From Bilifractor porci (GTDB lineage: Bacteria; Bacillota; Clostridia; Lachnospirales; Lachnospiraceae): a stretch of DNA of 64,000 bases. The stretch lies in the NCBI RefSeq assembly GCF_009696005.1, contig NZ_VUMV01000002.1:186001-250000 (forward strand), in the 5' to 3' direction. Each line of letters begins with the position of its first letter. The first letter of the stretch is position 1. Shown one piece after another: positions 24,673 through 33,640 of this stretch. Made by a program: the position numbers and the translations under genes. The notes beneath the pieces were generated by a model that saw nothing but the letters and a program-made list of their open reading frames with translations, did not search any database and was not told the origin of the DNA.

Positions 24673-25848
24673 ATGCAGTACAGAAAGAACAGATACGGGG
24701 AACCGATTTCGGTTCTTGGATTCGGATGCATGCGGTTTACCAGAAAAGGAACAGGAATTGATCTGGAGGAAGCAGAGCGGGAAATCCTTCACGCGGTTGA
24801 GCTGGGGGTTAATTATTTTGATACCGCGTATGTCTATCCGGGAAGCGAAGCGGCGCTGGGTAAAATCCTTTCCCGAAACCCGATCCGGGATAAGATCAAT
24901 ATAGCCACAAAGCTCCCGCAGTACCTGGTGAAGACCAGAGCTGCCATTGACCGATATTTTAACGAAGAGCTGTCCCGGCTGCAGACGGATCATGTGGATT
25001 ACTATCTGATGCATATGCTTACAGATCTTTCGGAGTGGGAGCGCCTGAAAAAACTCGGTATAGAAGAATGGATCACCCGGAAGAAGGAATCCGGACAGAT
25101 TCGGAACATCGGTTTTTCCTTTCACGGGAATACGGAGATGTTCCTGAAGATTCTGAATGCCTACGACTGGGATTTCTGTCAGATCCAGTATAATTATATG
25201 GATGAGAATACACAGGCCGGGCGAACAGGCCTGCAGGCGGCAGCGGCCAGGGGGATCCCGGTTATTATCATGGAGCCTCTCCGGGGAGGCAGGCTGATTC
25301 AAATGCTGCCAGAAAAAGCAAGAAAGGCAGTCGCCGCGGATCCGGGAAAAAGAAGTGCCGCGGAGCTGGGACTGTCCTGGCTCTGGAATCAGCCGGAGGT
25401 TACCTGCGTCTTATCCGGGATGAATTCTATGGAGATGGTAGAGGAAAACTGCAGGATCGCTTCCCGGGTACATCCGGGTGCGCTCTCCGAACAGGATCTG
25501 AGGCTGATCGGGCAGATCAGGGATTTTATTAATGAAAAATTACGGGTGAACTGCACAGGCTGCCGCTACTGCATGCCCTGTCCGCAGGGAGTGGATATTC
25601 CCGGCGCGTTCCGCTGCTATAACGCTATGTATATGGAAAGCAAAAGCGCCGGGCGGCATGAATATTTCCAGACAGTTGCCCTGCGTCGGGAGCCCGCGTT
25701 TCCTTCCCAGTGCATCGGCTGCGGAAAATGCGAGAAACACTGCCCGCAGCAGATTCCCATCCGGCAGGAACTGAAAAACGCCGGGAAGGCACTGCTCCCG
25801 CCGTATTACCGCGCCGCTGTCGCCATCGCAAGAAAATTTACTGTATAA
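24673..25848 (+). CDS. Aldo/keto reductase with C-terminal 4Fe-4S domain
   Basis: 391 residues. The N-terminal 280 residues form the AKR barrel with the tetrad region FDTAYVYPGSE (Asp, Tyr), ATKLP (Lys) and DYYLMH (His). The C-terminal 110 residues carry CTGCRYCMPCPQGVDIP and CIGCGKCEKHCP, two cysteine clusters of the bacterial ferredoxin type. This is the common anaerobic AKR group thought to reduce carbonyls with electrons routed through iron-sulfur clusters. AGGAGA precedes the ATG. The last codons and the stop TAA lie inside the terminal inverted repeat of the element at 25839, so the natural C-terminus may have been altered slightly. Confidence 0.93.
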   Translation: MQYRKNRYGEPISVLGFGCMRFTRKGTGIDLEEAEREILHAVELGVNYFDTAYVYPGSEAALGKILSRNPIRDKINIATKLPQYLVKTRAAIDRYFNEELSRLQTDHVDYYLMHMLTDLSEWERLKKLGIEEWITRKKESGQIRNIGFSFHGNTEMFLKILNAYDWDFCQIQYNYMDENTQAGRTGLQAAAARGIPVIIMEPLRGGRLIQMLPEKARKAVAADPGKRSAAELGLSWLWNQPEVTCVLSGMNSMEMVEENCRIASRVHPGALSEQDLRLIGQIRDFINEKLRVNCTGCRYCMPCPQGVDIPGAFRCYNAMYMESKSAGRHEYFQTVALRREPAFPSQCIGCGKCEKHCPQQIPIRQELKNAGKALLPPYYRAAVAIARKFTV

Positions 25849-26019
25849 GTCCAGTCGCTAAGCAGAAACGGGCGCATGCTGGCATGCAAGAGCGTTTCTG
25901 CTTAAGCGACGACAACAGGTATGAGCATGGAGGGGAGCGTAAGCGACACGAGAATGCGAATAGCTGATAGCGGCGCGAGAGCTGCGAAGCAGCGGAGGGA
26001 CGCGTGGACTTATACAGTA
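25839..26019. repeat. 181-base element with 15-base terminal inverted repeats and internal hairpin
   Basis: TACTGTATAAGTCCA at 25839-25853 is repeated in inverse orientation at 26005-26019. Inside, GTCGCT-AAGCAGAAACG at 25854-25870 pairs with a near-perfect complement around 25889-25908 and has a GCATGC-TG-GCATGC apex. A partial direct copy of the left part (from AGTCCAGTCGCTAA) follows at 26033-26068. There is no coding capacity. It looks like a small non-autonomous or REP-like element that landed at the end of the aldo/keto reductase gene. Confidence 0.7.
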
Positions 26020-26144
26020 TAAGGCAAACGAGAGTCCAGTCGCTAAACAGAAACGGGCGCATGCTTGCTTGTGCAGGAATTATACTTTTAACTTGCAAAA
26101 CCAAAAAATCATCCGTCTCACGCCGGGTTTTTATAAAAAGGGGA

Positions 26145-26173
26145 TTGACAGAACAGATACTTTCCCATAGCAT
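26145..26173 (+). promoter_or_regulatory. Probable promoter of the aspartate aminotransferase gene
   Basis: Perfect TTGACA (26145-26150), 17 bases, TAGCAT (26168-26173), about 50 bases before the ATG. Confidence 0.5.
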
Positions 26174-26222
26174 AGATAAGGTACTTGAAAACAAGTAAAA
26201 ACAGGCGTTAGGAGGAACTTCC

Positions 26223-27521
26223 ATGAAACCATACAGGGAAATGAGCAGAGAAGAGCTGAAAGCCGAGGAGGAGAAGCTGCGGAAGGAATATCGCAAGTAT
26301 CAGGCGATGGAACTGCATCTTGACATGAGCCGCGGTAAACCCTGCAAGGAACAGCTGGATCTTTCCATGGGAATGATGGATGTGCTGGATTCCAATGCGG
26401 ATCTGTGCTGTGAAGACGGAACGGACTGCCGGAATTACGGTGTCTTAAGCGGCATCCATGAGGCAAAGGTTCTCATCGGCGACATGATGGAAAATAATCC
26501 GGACAACATCATCATTTATGGAAATTCCTCTCTTAACGTCATGTACGATACTGTTTCCCGCGCGTATACGCACGGAATTATGGGGAATACTCCATGGTGC
26601 AGGCTGGATAAGATAAAATTTCTCTGCCCGGTACCCGGCTATGACAGACATTTTGGAATCACGGAGTATTTCGGGATTGAGATGATACCTGTTCCCATGT
26701 CTCCGACGGGGCCGGATATGGATATGGTGGAAAATCTGGTTTCGGAAGATCCTTCCATCAAGGGAATCTGGTGTGTGCCGAAATACGCAAATCCGACAGG
26801 CTACTCCTACTCGGATGAAACGGTACGCCGTTTTGCCAGACTGAAGCCGGCGGCTCCTGATTTCCGGATTTTCTGGGACAATGCTTATGGCATCCATCAT
26901 CTGTATGACGACAGACAGGATTACCTGATTGAGATTCTGGCGGAATGCAAGCGTGCCGGAAACCCGGATATGGTTTACAAGTTTGCCTCCACATCCAAGA
27001 TCACCTTCCCCGGAAGCGGAATCGCGGCTCTGGCAACGTCTCCTAATAATATGGAAGATATTCTTGCGCAGATGAAGGTGCAGACCATCGGACACGACAA
27101 AGTTAACCAGCTCAGACATGTACGGTTCTTTAAGGATATTCACGGGATGACCGAGCATATGCGGAAACAGGCCGATATCATCCGCCCGAAATTTGAGGCC
27201 GTGGAGCAGATATTGGATGAAAACCTGACAGGACTGGACATCGGAACCTGGACAAAGCCGCTGGGAGGCTATTTCATCAGTTTTGATTCCCTTCCGGGAT
27301 GCGCAAAATCCATCGTTGCACATGCCAAGAAGGCAGGCGTGGTGATGACAGGCGCCGGGGCAACCTGGCCGTATCACAAAGACCCGAACGATTCCAATAT
27401 CCGGATTGCGCCGACCTATCCGCCAATGGAAGATCTGATTAAAGCGGCACAGCTGTTCTCGCTCTGTGTCAAGCTTGTCAGCGTAGAAAAACTGCTGGGA
27501 GAAGAACGGACAGCCGAATGA
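26223..27521 (+). CDS. Type Ic aspartate aminotransferase (MocR-type fold)
   Basis: 432 residues. It belongs to the subgroup of fold-type I aminotransferases recognised by LHLDMSRGKPCKEQLDLS near the start, the NYGVLSGIHEA segment, VPKYANPTGYSYSDE (substrate and PLP contacts), FWDNAYGIHHLYDD (Asp binding the pyridine nitrogen) and the PLP lysine in STSKITFPGSG. The expected reaction is aspartate plus 2-oxoglutarate to oxaloacetate plus glutamate. GGAGG lies about 9 bases before ATG. It is monocistronic; a weak hairpin with a short T-stretch at 27656-27685 may end it. Confidence 0.93.
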   Translation: MKPYREMSREELKAEEEKLRKEYRKYQAMELHLDMSRGKPCKEQLDLSMGMMDVLDSNADLCCEDGTDCRNYGVLSGIHEAKVLIGDMMENNPDNIIIYGNSSLNVMYDTVSRAYTHGIMGNTPWCRLDKIKFLCPVPGYDRHFGITEYFGIEMIPVPMSPTGPDMDMVENLVSEDPSIKGIWCVPKYANPTGYSYSDETVRRFARLKPAAPDFRIFWDNAYGIHHLYDDRQDYLIEILAECKRAGNPDMVYKFASTSKITFPGSGIAALATSPNNMEDILAQMKVQTIGHDKVNQLRHVRFFKDIHGMTEHMRKQADIIRPKFEAVEQILDENLTGLDIGTWTKPLGGYFISFDSLPGCAKSIVAHAKKAGVVMTGAGATWPYHKDPNDSNIRIAPTYPPMEDLIKAAQLFSLCVKLVSVEKLLGEERTAE

Positions 27522-27788
27522 CACATATTCCGGAGGGCGGACAGAACGCCGGAATTCTTGAATAGGAATCGGAGAAAAGACCTGCCGCTGCTGTTTCCGG
27601 AAAACCGGGGAAAAGAGATAAAAACCGAAAAATGATAGTCAGAGCTGTGGGGGAGAGCTGTGCTTTTCTTCACAGCTTATTTTCTGCTAAAAAGCGGAAA
27701 CAGAAAGCAGACTGCAGGCGATTCCTGGCTACAGAGACACCACTGCAGGGACAACTCCGGAAACAGCGTTCCAGAACGCAAAACCATA

Positions 27789-27818
27789 TTGACAATGCTT
27801 GCAGAAGCGTTCTATAAT
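27789..27818 (+). promoter_or_regulatory. Promoter of greA-lysS
   Basis: Perfect TTGACA (27789-27794), 18 bases, perfect TATAAT (27813-27818), leaving a leader of about 160 bases before greA. The rest of the 465-base gap (27522-27986) holds only a weak hairpin at 27656-27677. Confidence 0.75.
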
Positions 27819-27986
27819 AACGGCGCTGTCGCTGAAAAAATTCAGAAATTGACAAAAAAATCAGAAAATTGCAGAGACAGCATTGGCATGTAAAACGGCC
27901 TGTACGCATCAGAAGAAGGGACTTATATTACTTGCAGCGTCCCGCCTGCGGGGCATGAGAGTTAATTTTTGGAGGATGAAGCAGTT

Positions 27987-28469
27987 ATGGAAGAAAAGAA
28001 GAACATTCTTACTTATGCGGGTCTTCGGCAGCTGGAGGACGAGCTGCAGGACCTGAAAGTAAATCAGCGTCGTGAAATTGCGGAAAAAATCAAGGTTGCC
28101 AGAGAGCAGGGCGACTTGTCCGAGAACGCGGAATATGATGCAGCCAAAGATGAGCAGAGAGATATTGAAGCAAGGATCGAAGAGATTGAAAAAATCCTGA
28201 AGAATGCGGAAGTTGTTGTGGAAGATGAGGTGGATTCCGGGAAAATCAACATCGGCTGCAAAGTGGCGCTGCAGGATCTCGAATACGATGAAGAAGTAGA
28301 TTTCAGCATTGTCGGTTCTACAGAGGCAAACAGCCTGAAGGGGAAAATTTCCAATGAATCCCCGGTTGGAAAAGCGTTGATCGGTCATGTGATCGGCGAT
28401 ATTGTCGCGGTAGAGACACCGGCAGGGAATGTTCAGTATAAAATCCTGAATATTGAGAGAAATATTTAA
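27987..28469 (+). CDS. greA: Transcription elongation factor GreA
   Basis: 160 residues, the standard length. The N-terminal coiled coil has the conserved tip acidic pair in GDLSENAEYDAAKDEQ, and the C-terminal FKBP-like domain ends with SPVGKALIGHVIGDIVAV. GreA enters the RNA polymerase secondary channel and stimulates cleavage of backtracked transcripts. ATG at 27987 is used because GGAGG lies 11 bases upstream; an in-frame TTG at 27969 contains that site. Located 151 bases before lysS, a pairing common in Bacillota. Confidence 0.97.
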   Translation: MEEKKNILTYAGLRQLEDELQDLKVNQRREIAEKIKVAREQGDLSENAEYDAAKDEQRDIEARIEEIEKILKNAEVVVEDEVDSGKINIGCKVALQDLEYDEEVDFSIVGSTEANSLKGKISNESPVGKALIGHVIGDIVAVETPAGNVQYKILNIERNI

Positions 28470-28620
28470 GATCCGGCATGTCAGGCATCCATGACATGAA
28501 TCGGGTGACAAAAGTACCTTCTGCCACCTATTCTATTCATCATCCTGTGAGGCGCCGGGCTTTTAACACAGTAATCATTACATATAGCACATAAAGAATT
28601 TTAGAAAGAGGAGGGTACCC

Positions 28621-30186
28621 ATGGCAGAACAGCAGAACAGCAGTCAGCAGAAACAGGGAGGCCGGAAACCGGCACAGGATCTGAATCAGGTGCTGAAGGT
28701 ACGCAGGGAAAAGCTGGCGGAGCTGCAGGCGGCGGGAAAGGATCCCTTTGTCATCACAAAGTACGACCAGACCTGCCACAGCCGGGAAATCGTGGAACAC
28801 TTTGAGGAGATGGACGGCAGGGAGGTTTCCATTGCAGGCCGTATCATGAGCAAGCGTGTCATGGGAAAAGCTTCCTTCTGCCATGTCCAGGATAAACTGG
28901 GCACCATTCAGTGTTATGTGCAGAGAGATTCTCTGGGAGATGAAGCCTACAAAGAATTCAAACGCATGGACATCGGCGATATTGTCGGTGTGAAGGGCTA
29001 TGTATTCAAAACGCAGACAGGAGAAATCTCGGTTCATGCGGAGCAGGTAACATTGCTGTCCAAATCACTGCAGCCGCTTCCGGAAAAGTTCCACGGCCTG
29101 GTGAACACGGATATCCGCTACCGTCAGAGATATGTCGATCTGATTATGAATCAGGACGTAAAAGAAACATTTATTAAAAGATCCGAGATTATCAGGGAGA
29201 TCCGGAATTTCCTGGATGGAAGGGGCTTTATGGAGGTCGAGACTCCTATGCTGGTGGATAATGCCGGAGGAGCAGCGGCCCGTCCGTTTATTACTCATTA
29301 TAATGCCCTTGGCGAAGATAAAAAGCTTCGGATTTCCCTGGAGCTGTACCTGAAGCGTCTGATTGTCGGAGGACTGGAGAGGGTATATGAGATCGGACGT
29401 GTTTTCCGGAATGAAGGACTGGATCAGAGACATAACCCGGAATTTACTCTGATGGAGCTGTATCAGGCATACACAGATTATTACGGCATGATGGAGCTGA
29501 CAGAGAGCATGTTCCGTTATCTGGCTCAAAAGGTCTGCGGAAGCACAACCATTTATTATGGAAATAAAGAGGATGGAACAGGCAAGGAGATCGATCTGGG
29601 CAAGCCCTTCCGCCGTCTGACCATGGAAGATGCGATCAAAGAAGAAACCGGCATTGATTTTGAGACAATCCGGACGGATGAAGAGGCAAAAGCCCTCGCC
29701 AGAGAACGGGGAATCGAATTCGAGGAGCGTCATAAGAGGGGCGATATCATCAATCTGTTCTTCGACGAATACTGTGAGGACAAGATGATACAGCCGACCT
29801 TTATCATGGATCATCCGATTGAGATCAGCCCTCTTACCAAGAAGAAGCCGGACGATCCTTCCAAGGTAGAACGGTTCGAGCTGTATATCAATGGCTGGGA
29901 GATGTGCAATGCTTATTCGGAGCTGAACGATCCGATTGACCAGAGAGAGCGTTTTGCCGCCCAGGATGCCCTGTCTGCACAGGGAGACGAAGAGGCGCAG
30001 CACACAGACGAGGACTTCCTGCATGCGCTGGAGATCGGCATGCCTCCCACGGGGGGAATCGGTTACGGGATTGACCGTCTGGTCATGCTTCTGACAAACA
30101 GCGCGGCCATTCGGGACGTTTTGCTCTTCCCGACAATGAGATCACTCAAGGCCGAGAACGACAATATAGAGGACAAAAAAGACTGA
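28621..30186 (+). CDS. lysS: Lysyl-tRNA synthetase, class II
   Basis: 521 residues. An N-terminal OB-fold anticodon-binding domain ([20 protein letters not shown]) is followed by a class II catalytic core with motif 1 around [15 protein letters not shown], motif 2 [19 protein letters not shown] and motif 3 [13 protein letters not shown]. It charges tRNA-Lys with lysine. AGGAGGGTACCC precedes the ATG. Its stop is close to the first sign of imported DNA (direct repeats at 30228), so the end of lysS marks the chromosomal side of an element junction. Confidence 0.98.
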   Translation: MAEQQNSSQQKQGGRKPAQDLNQVLKVRREKLAELQAAGKDPFVITKYDQTCHSREIVEHFEEMDGREVSIAGRIMSKRVMGKASFCHVQDKLGTIQCYVQRDSLGDEAYKEFKRMDIGDIVGVKGYVFKTQTGEISVHAEQVTLLSKSLQPLPEKFHGLVNTDIRYRQRYVDLIMNQDVKETFIKRSEIIREIRNFLDGRGFMEVETPMLVDNAGGAAARPFITHYNALGEDKKLRISLELYLKRLIVGGLERVYEIGRVFRNEGLDQRHNPEFTLMELYQAYTDYYGMMELTESMFRYLAQKVCGSTTIYYGNKEDGTGKEIDLGKPFRRLTMEDAIKEETGIDFETIRTDEEAKALARERGIEFEERHKRGDIINLFFDEYCEDKMIQPTFIMDHPIEISPLTKKKPDDPSKVERFELYINGWEMCNAYSELNDPIDQRERFAAQDALSAQGDEEAQHTDEDFLHALEIGMPPTGGIGYGIDRLVMLLTNSAAIRDVLLFPTMRSLKAENDNIEDKKD

Positions 30187-30329
30187 TAACCACTATATGT
30201 TGTGTTTCTACTTGCTGTCAAAACGGGTTTGACATCAATTTGACATCAAAAAAACATCGATTGACGCAGAATATTACAGCGTGACAGATATCAGAACAAA
30301 ATAGAACGGGGCGCAGGCTCCGTTAAGAT

Positions 30330-30367
30330 GGGCATTTCTTAGAGCAATCTTGGAAGTGCCCTTTTTG
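30330..30367 (+). terminator. Terminator at the left end of the conjugative fragment
   Basis: A 9-base stem with one G-U pair (30330-30338 with 30353-30361, GGGCATTTC against GAAGTGCCC) is followed by TTTTT. Together with the repeats at 30228, it is what the 306-base gap 30187-30492 contains. Confidence 0.75.
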
Positions 30368-30492
30368 TATTTGATAATAATTTTAGAAAAGGAAGATAGA
30401 GCCTCGACCTATTAAATTCAGTGATGTCCTTAACTGTCATATTCCGAAAGAACCCGTAAATGAAAAAACACAAAACATAGTGGAGGTACAGT

Positions 30493-30822
30493 ATGGAAAA
30501 TCAGTACAGATCGATTAAAAGCATGAAGGAAGTGCCGGAACAGATTCGAAAGATCCGGCGGCAGTATCTGCGGTATCAGCAGGCAGAAGTTGTTTACAGC
30601 CTTTCTCACAAGAAGCTCCTGGAGCTGGCAAGTGATGCCGGTGCAATCTACCGCATGGACAGTACGGTGCTGATTAACAAGGATATTTTTGATCAGTATC
30701 TGGAACGGTTTCATGAGCCTGCCACAAAAAAAACAAGTCCGGACGCATCAGTTGAAAGATCCGGAGCTCAAAAAAATAAAAAGAAAACTTCAAATCGGAA
30801 GGGAGCAGACGATGGACGGTAA
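30493..30822 (+). CDS. DUF6462-like excisionase-type DNA-binding protein, first copy
   Basis: 109 residues. The central part (VVYSLSHKKLLELASDAGAIYRMDSTVLINKDIFDQYLERF) has the arrangement of the small winged helix-turn-helix proteins annotated DUF6462 in Clostridial conjugative elements, related to excisionase/MerR folds. The 35-residue tail is Lys/Ser-rich and disordered. GGAGG is 6-7 bases before ATG. Its end overlaps the next gene, which encodes a second protein of the same family. Function is inferred only from fold similarity. Confidence 0.65.
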   Translation: MENQYRSIKSMKEVPEQIRKIRRQYLRYQQAEVVYSLSHKKLLELASDAGAIYRMDSTVLINKDIFDQYLERFHEPATKKTSPDASVERSGAQKNKKKTSNRKGADDGR

Positions 30823-31045
30823 TATCTGGATGTTCTCCGATCAGATCGATGATGAGGATCTGGAATTTATGACTCATGAATTTGTCACCTACAAAATGGC
30901 GTGTAATTATTACCGTCTCGGGCTCAAAGTAGTCACTCGGCTTTCCCATGAGTGTGGGGCAGTCTACAAGGTTGGAAAGAAAGTTCTGATCAGAAGAAGC
31001 ATATTTGAAAGTTACCTCAGAGAGAAGCAGATGATTAGGAGGTGA
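30812..31045 (+). CDS. DUF6462-like excisionase-type DNA-binding protein, second copy
   Basis: 77 residues from ATG at 30812, with GGGAG at 30801-30805. MTHEFVTYKMACNYYRLGLK followed by LSHECGAVYKVGKKVLIRRS and FESYLRE parallels the previous protein, so the two look like an old tandem duplication. The frame is open upstream, but that part overlaps the first copy and has no start signal. Likely a small element-borne DNA-binding regulator. Confidence 0.65.
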   Translation: MDGNIWMFSDQIDDEDLEFMTHEFVTYKMACNYYRLGLKVVTRLSHECGAVYKVGKKVLIRRSIFESYLREKQMIRR

Positions 31046-31053
31046 TTGTATAA

Positions 31054-31347
31054 ATGATTGTGCTGAAAATAGTTGGAAAAATTTTTCTTTTACCAATATT
31101 GCTTGCATTATTTATTTTGGGAATGGTTATCGCAGTGATCGGGGGAATCTATCATCTGATACACGGATTTTTCTGGGCGTTGATGATTATTGCAGTCATT
31201 CTGTTTGCCGTTTTTAAGATGTGGCAGAATGTTGTTATGGGAATCGCCTTTATGACAGCCAGTCTGATGATAGTGACGATGCTGGATAGCCTGTCTTCCC
31301 TGACCGGTGGAGCTGTCGGAAGGGTTATTGCATTGCTGAGGTCGTAA
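31054..31347 (+). CDS. Small membrane protein of conjugative elements
   Basis: 97 residues, mostly hydrophobic. There are two N-terminal membrane spans (about 8-30 and 36-55) and a third near 60-77, then a short GGAVGRVIALL amphipathic end. AGGAGG lies 10 bases before ATG. Such CD1845-like small membrane proteins are typical neighbours of DUF6462 genes in conjugative elements; their function is unknown. Confidence 0.65.
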   Translation: MIVLKIVGKIFLLPILLALFILGMVIAVIGGIYHLIHGFFWALMIIAVILFAVFKMWQNVVMGIAFMTASLMIVTMLDSLSSLTGGAVGRVIALLRS

Positions 31348-31556
31348 TAGTTTAACTGTGAGTATAATAGTGTGTTATTTATGGAACGAAGCAAATTCGG
31401 AAGATCAGAATGAGGGAGTTTTTTGAGACATGTCTTGGTGTATAATAATCCTATAACATCCAGAGCAGGCATTTATAAGAAAATGCTTAATGATTTGGTA
31501 TTGGAAGCCTTTAACATTACAAATGGATGAAATGCAGATAAGGGGGATTTAGCGTA

Positions 31557-32348
31557 ATGGGAATTTTTAAAACGGAAGACTGCCCGATTTGTGGAACACC
31601 AACAGGAGCTATGTCGAAAAGCTCCGCAAAATATAATGGGCTGTATGTATGTCAGGACTGCGCGAAAAAGCTGTCGGCAAATAAGATTTCACTGATCAGA
31701 CTGAAAAAATATCCATTAGAGGAATTACAGAAAATTGTAAATGCAGAGACAGAGAAAAAGGAAGAACATGAGGCCGAAGTCGAGGCATTCTCTGCCACCA
31801 AAGAGATAGGAAAATTTATTCTATTTGATGATGTGAATAAGAAATTTGCCATTCCCAAAACAAGCCTTACGGGAAAGATTCGAGATATGAAAATTTTCGA
31901 TTATTCGTCCATTGTTGAGTACGAATTGCTGGAAGATGGGAACAGTATCGAAAAAGGTGGTGTGGGACGGGCAATTGTTGGCGGCGCGTTATTTGGCGGG
32001 GTAGGTGCTGTTGTAGGAGCAACCACAGGCCATAAGCACAAAGCCACCTGTTCAAAGCTCCAGATTAAAATCACTCTGAATGACATATCTATGCCGGTGG
32101 TGTATGTTAATTTTATTGAAGCTGAGACCAAGAAAAATGGGGCTTTATACAAGATGATTTATCCAATGGCGCAGGAAGCACTGTCTGTTCTGAGTATTAT
32201 TACAAAGTCCCAGGAACAGGGAAATACGGCAAATACGGAAGGCGTTTCCGAGGCTGATGAAATATTAAAATTTAAAAAGCTGCTTGATGCAGGAATCATT
32301 ACGCAAGAGGAATTTGATCTGAAGAAAAAGCAGCTTCTGGGAATATAA
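31557..32348 (+). CDS. Zinc-ribbon protein with DUF4428-like start and SHOCT end
   Basis: 263 residues. It starts with a two-pair cysteine ribbon (CPICGTPTG then VCQDCAKKL), followed by a PH-like region and a glycine-rich GRAIVGGALFGGVGAVVGA hydrophobic stretch of the kind seen in phage and element proteins. It ends in a SHOCT helix pair (ILKFKKLLDAGIITQEEFDLKKKQLL). SHOCT domains are oligomerisation or binding modules at C-termini. A terminator follows. Function unknown, recurrent in mobile elements. Confidence 0.7.
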   Translation: MGIFKTEDCPICGTPTGAMSKSSAKYNGLYVCQDCAKKLSANKISLIRLKKYPLEELQKIVNAETEKKEEHEAEVEAFSATKEIGKFILFDDVNKKFAIPKTSLTGKIRDMKIFDYSSIVEYELLEDGNSIEKGGVGRAIVGGALFGGVGAVVGATTGHKHKATCSKLQIKITLNDISMPVVYVNFIEAETKKNGALYKMIYPMAQEALSVLSIITKSQEQGNTANTEGVSEADEILKFKKLLDAGIITQEEFDLKKKQLLGI

Positions 32349-32378
32349 AACAAATCTCTGCTAAGAGTATATCTTTGT

Positions 32379-32415
32379 CCCTGATGATCTGATCGGATTG
32401 TCAGGGCTTTTTTTT
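32379..32415 (+). terminator. Terminator after the SHOCT protein gene
   Basis: CCCTGA (32379-32384) pairs with TCAGGG (32401-32406), with some further internal pairing, and C plus eight T follow. Confidence 0.65.
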
Positions 32416-32424
32416 CTTTTCAAG

Positions 32425-32448
32425 GGAGCCGGTTCCGGCTCCTTTTTT
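32425..32448 (+). terminator. Second hairpin terminator
   Basis: GGAGCCGG (32425-32432) and CCGGCTCC (32435-32442) with a very short loop, then six T. It follows the first terminator within 10 bases and may be a back-up or a leftover of another gene end. Confidence 0.6.
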
Positions 32449-32986
32449 CAAAAATAATTTTTTCAGATCCACATTGGGACAGTCCTCTGTCCACAGCAAG
32501 TCGATGAAAGAAAAACAATTCTTTCATTGATCATTGATAAGTGGATATACAGCACTCAGAAGTTCCGCACAGGAAGAGCAGCGCGCATTCCGCCGCCGTG
32601 ATCCGGTTTACCGGGGAGCGATCAACGGAGATGCAGAACGGATCTTAAGAGTCCGACTGCGATGATGGTCTCGTGATGAGAGGAGATTAACCTGTGCAGC
32701 ATAATGATACTTCCGTAATTCGCGGCCCGGCCATAATGAAGGCGGGGAGGAGTAACGATCCTATGGTCTGAGTGTTCCCGATCGAGTCCGGGGTGCGAGC
32801 GGCAAATAGGACGAGAAACACACAAGCAGTTAACACTGATTGACAGTGAAAACTATGTGGCGAAATCAGCAAATGGTTCCGCCATATCCTTTTGCTGTTA
32901 AGCAAAGATTTCCGACCTGCCTTTGTCCACACCACTGGCCGGATCGGAGAGAAAACAAATGACAATTGTTTGTGAAGGAGAAGCTT
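32449..32986 (+). other. 538-base non-coding stretch inside the conjugative fragment
   Basis: No convincing gene on either strand. The minus-strand frames here have no ribosome-binding sites and unlikely composition. GC content is mixed with several short inverted repeats, for example around 32590-32620. Position, after two terminators and before the DUF3789-like and replication genes, would suit an origin of replication or transfer, a promoter region or a structured RNA. I recognise no specific motif. Confidence 0.35.
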
Positions 32987-33139
32987 ATGAAATACATTGC
33001 AGTCATTCTGATTGCGGCCAGTGTCCTGAACGCCTTTTTCATGTGGTGCATCTGCTCCGTAGGCGGAAAAGCGGACCGGGAAGAGGAAGAAGAAATGAGA
33101 AAGCGGGCGAACCAAGGAGAGGCGGAAAAGAATGAATAA
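32987..33139 (+). CDS. Small DUF3789-like membrane protein
   Basis: 50 residues: MKYIAVILIAASVLNAFFMW forms one membrane span, followed by CICSVGG and an Arg/Glu-rich tail. GAAGGAG at 32974-32980 is 6 bases before the ATG. The stop overlaps the start of the next gene by 8 bases. Proteins of this type (DUF3789) are found in the same place of conjugative elements, upstream of Cys-rich small proteins. Function unknown. Confidence 0.65.
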   Translation: MKYIAVILIAASVLNAFFMWCICSVGGKADREEEEEMRKRANQGEAEKNE

Positions 33140-33395
33140 AACGACAGTCAGATATGCGGAAGACCGGCCTGAGGACTGCCGTTTCTGCTACTGGTGGGGA
33201 GGCCGGAACAGGAAATGCCTTCTGGGTGAGGAAAACTGTTATTATCTGCTTCCAGCGAAGAAGCCGGAATCAGAAAGAAACCGATGCGAGGGATGTCCTT
33301 ATGGGCGGGCAAATCCCTGCATCGGTTTTTGCATGAAGGAGATTCTGAAGGGAACTCGGAGAGCGCAGGAGGCGGATGCCCATGAAAGAGGATAA
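33132..33395 (+). CDS. Cysteine-rich small protein
   Basis: 87 residues with nine cysteines: CRFCYWWGG, CLLGEENC, CEGCPYGRANPCIGFC. Spacing suggests one or two metal-binding (zinc or Fe-S) sites. The ATG lies within the stop region of the small membrane protein gene, with GGCGGAAAAG upstream. It is a typical accessory gene of this element family; function not known. It overlaps the next start by 14 to 20 bases. Confidence 0.65.
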   Translation: MNKTTVRYAEDRPEDCRFCYWWGGRNRKCLLGEENCYYLLPAKKPESERNRCEGCPYGRANPCIGFCMKEILKGTRRAQEADAHERG

Positions 33396-33585
33396 CAGGC
33401 TTGTCTGTTACAGGCTTTTGATGAGCCAGAGTTCCGGGAGCGGCCTGGAATTAAGCGAAGATGCTTTCTGCCGGGGATGCAAAAACCACAGGCCAGGCTT
33501 TAAGTACCGGTTCTGTGCTTTTGTTGAGTGTCAGGAAATAAAGGGCATGACAACCTATCGGGAAAAATTCAGAGAGGAGGGCTGA
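33382..33585 (+). CDS. Small cysteine-containing protein
   Basis: 67 residues from ATG at 33382 (AGGAGG ends 10 bases upstream); an ATG at 33376 is also in frame but too close to that site. It contains FCRGCKNHRPGFKYRFCAF, a CxxC/C pattern suggesting a metal site. It overlaps the preceding Cys-rich gene. No function known. Confidence 0.55.
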   Translation: MKEDNRLVCYRLLMSQSSGSGLELSEDAFCRGCKNHRPGFKYRFCAFVECQEIKGMTTYREKFREEG

Positions 33586-33640
33586 TCAGTTGAAAAGTAA
33601 AAAATCAATCGAGGCCGCCTGCGGAGAGAGGGGGTGATGA

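Noticed and set aside
26445-27524. 359-codon open frame opposite the type Ic aminotransferase gene
   Set aside because: Antisense shadow; all aminotransferase motifs are on the plus strand.
30290-30330. Possible tRNA or attachment-site arm near AACGGGGCGCAGGCTCCGTT
   Set aside because: Only a short imperfect hairpin; no cloverleaf can be drawn, so no tRNA gene is claimed.
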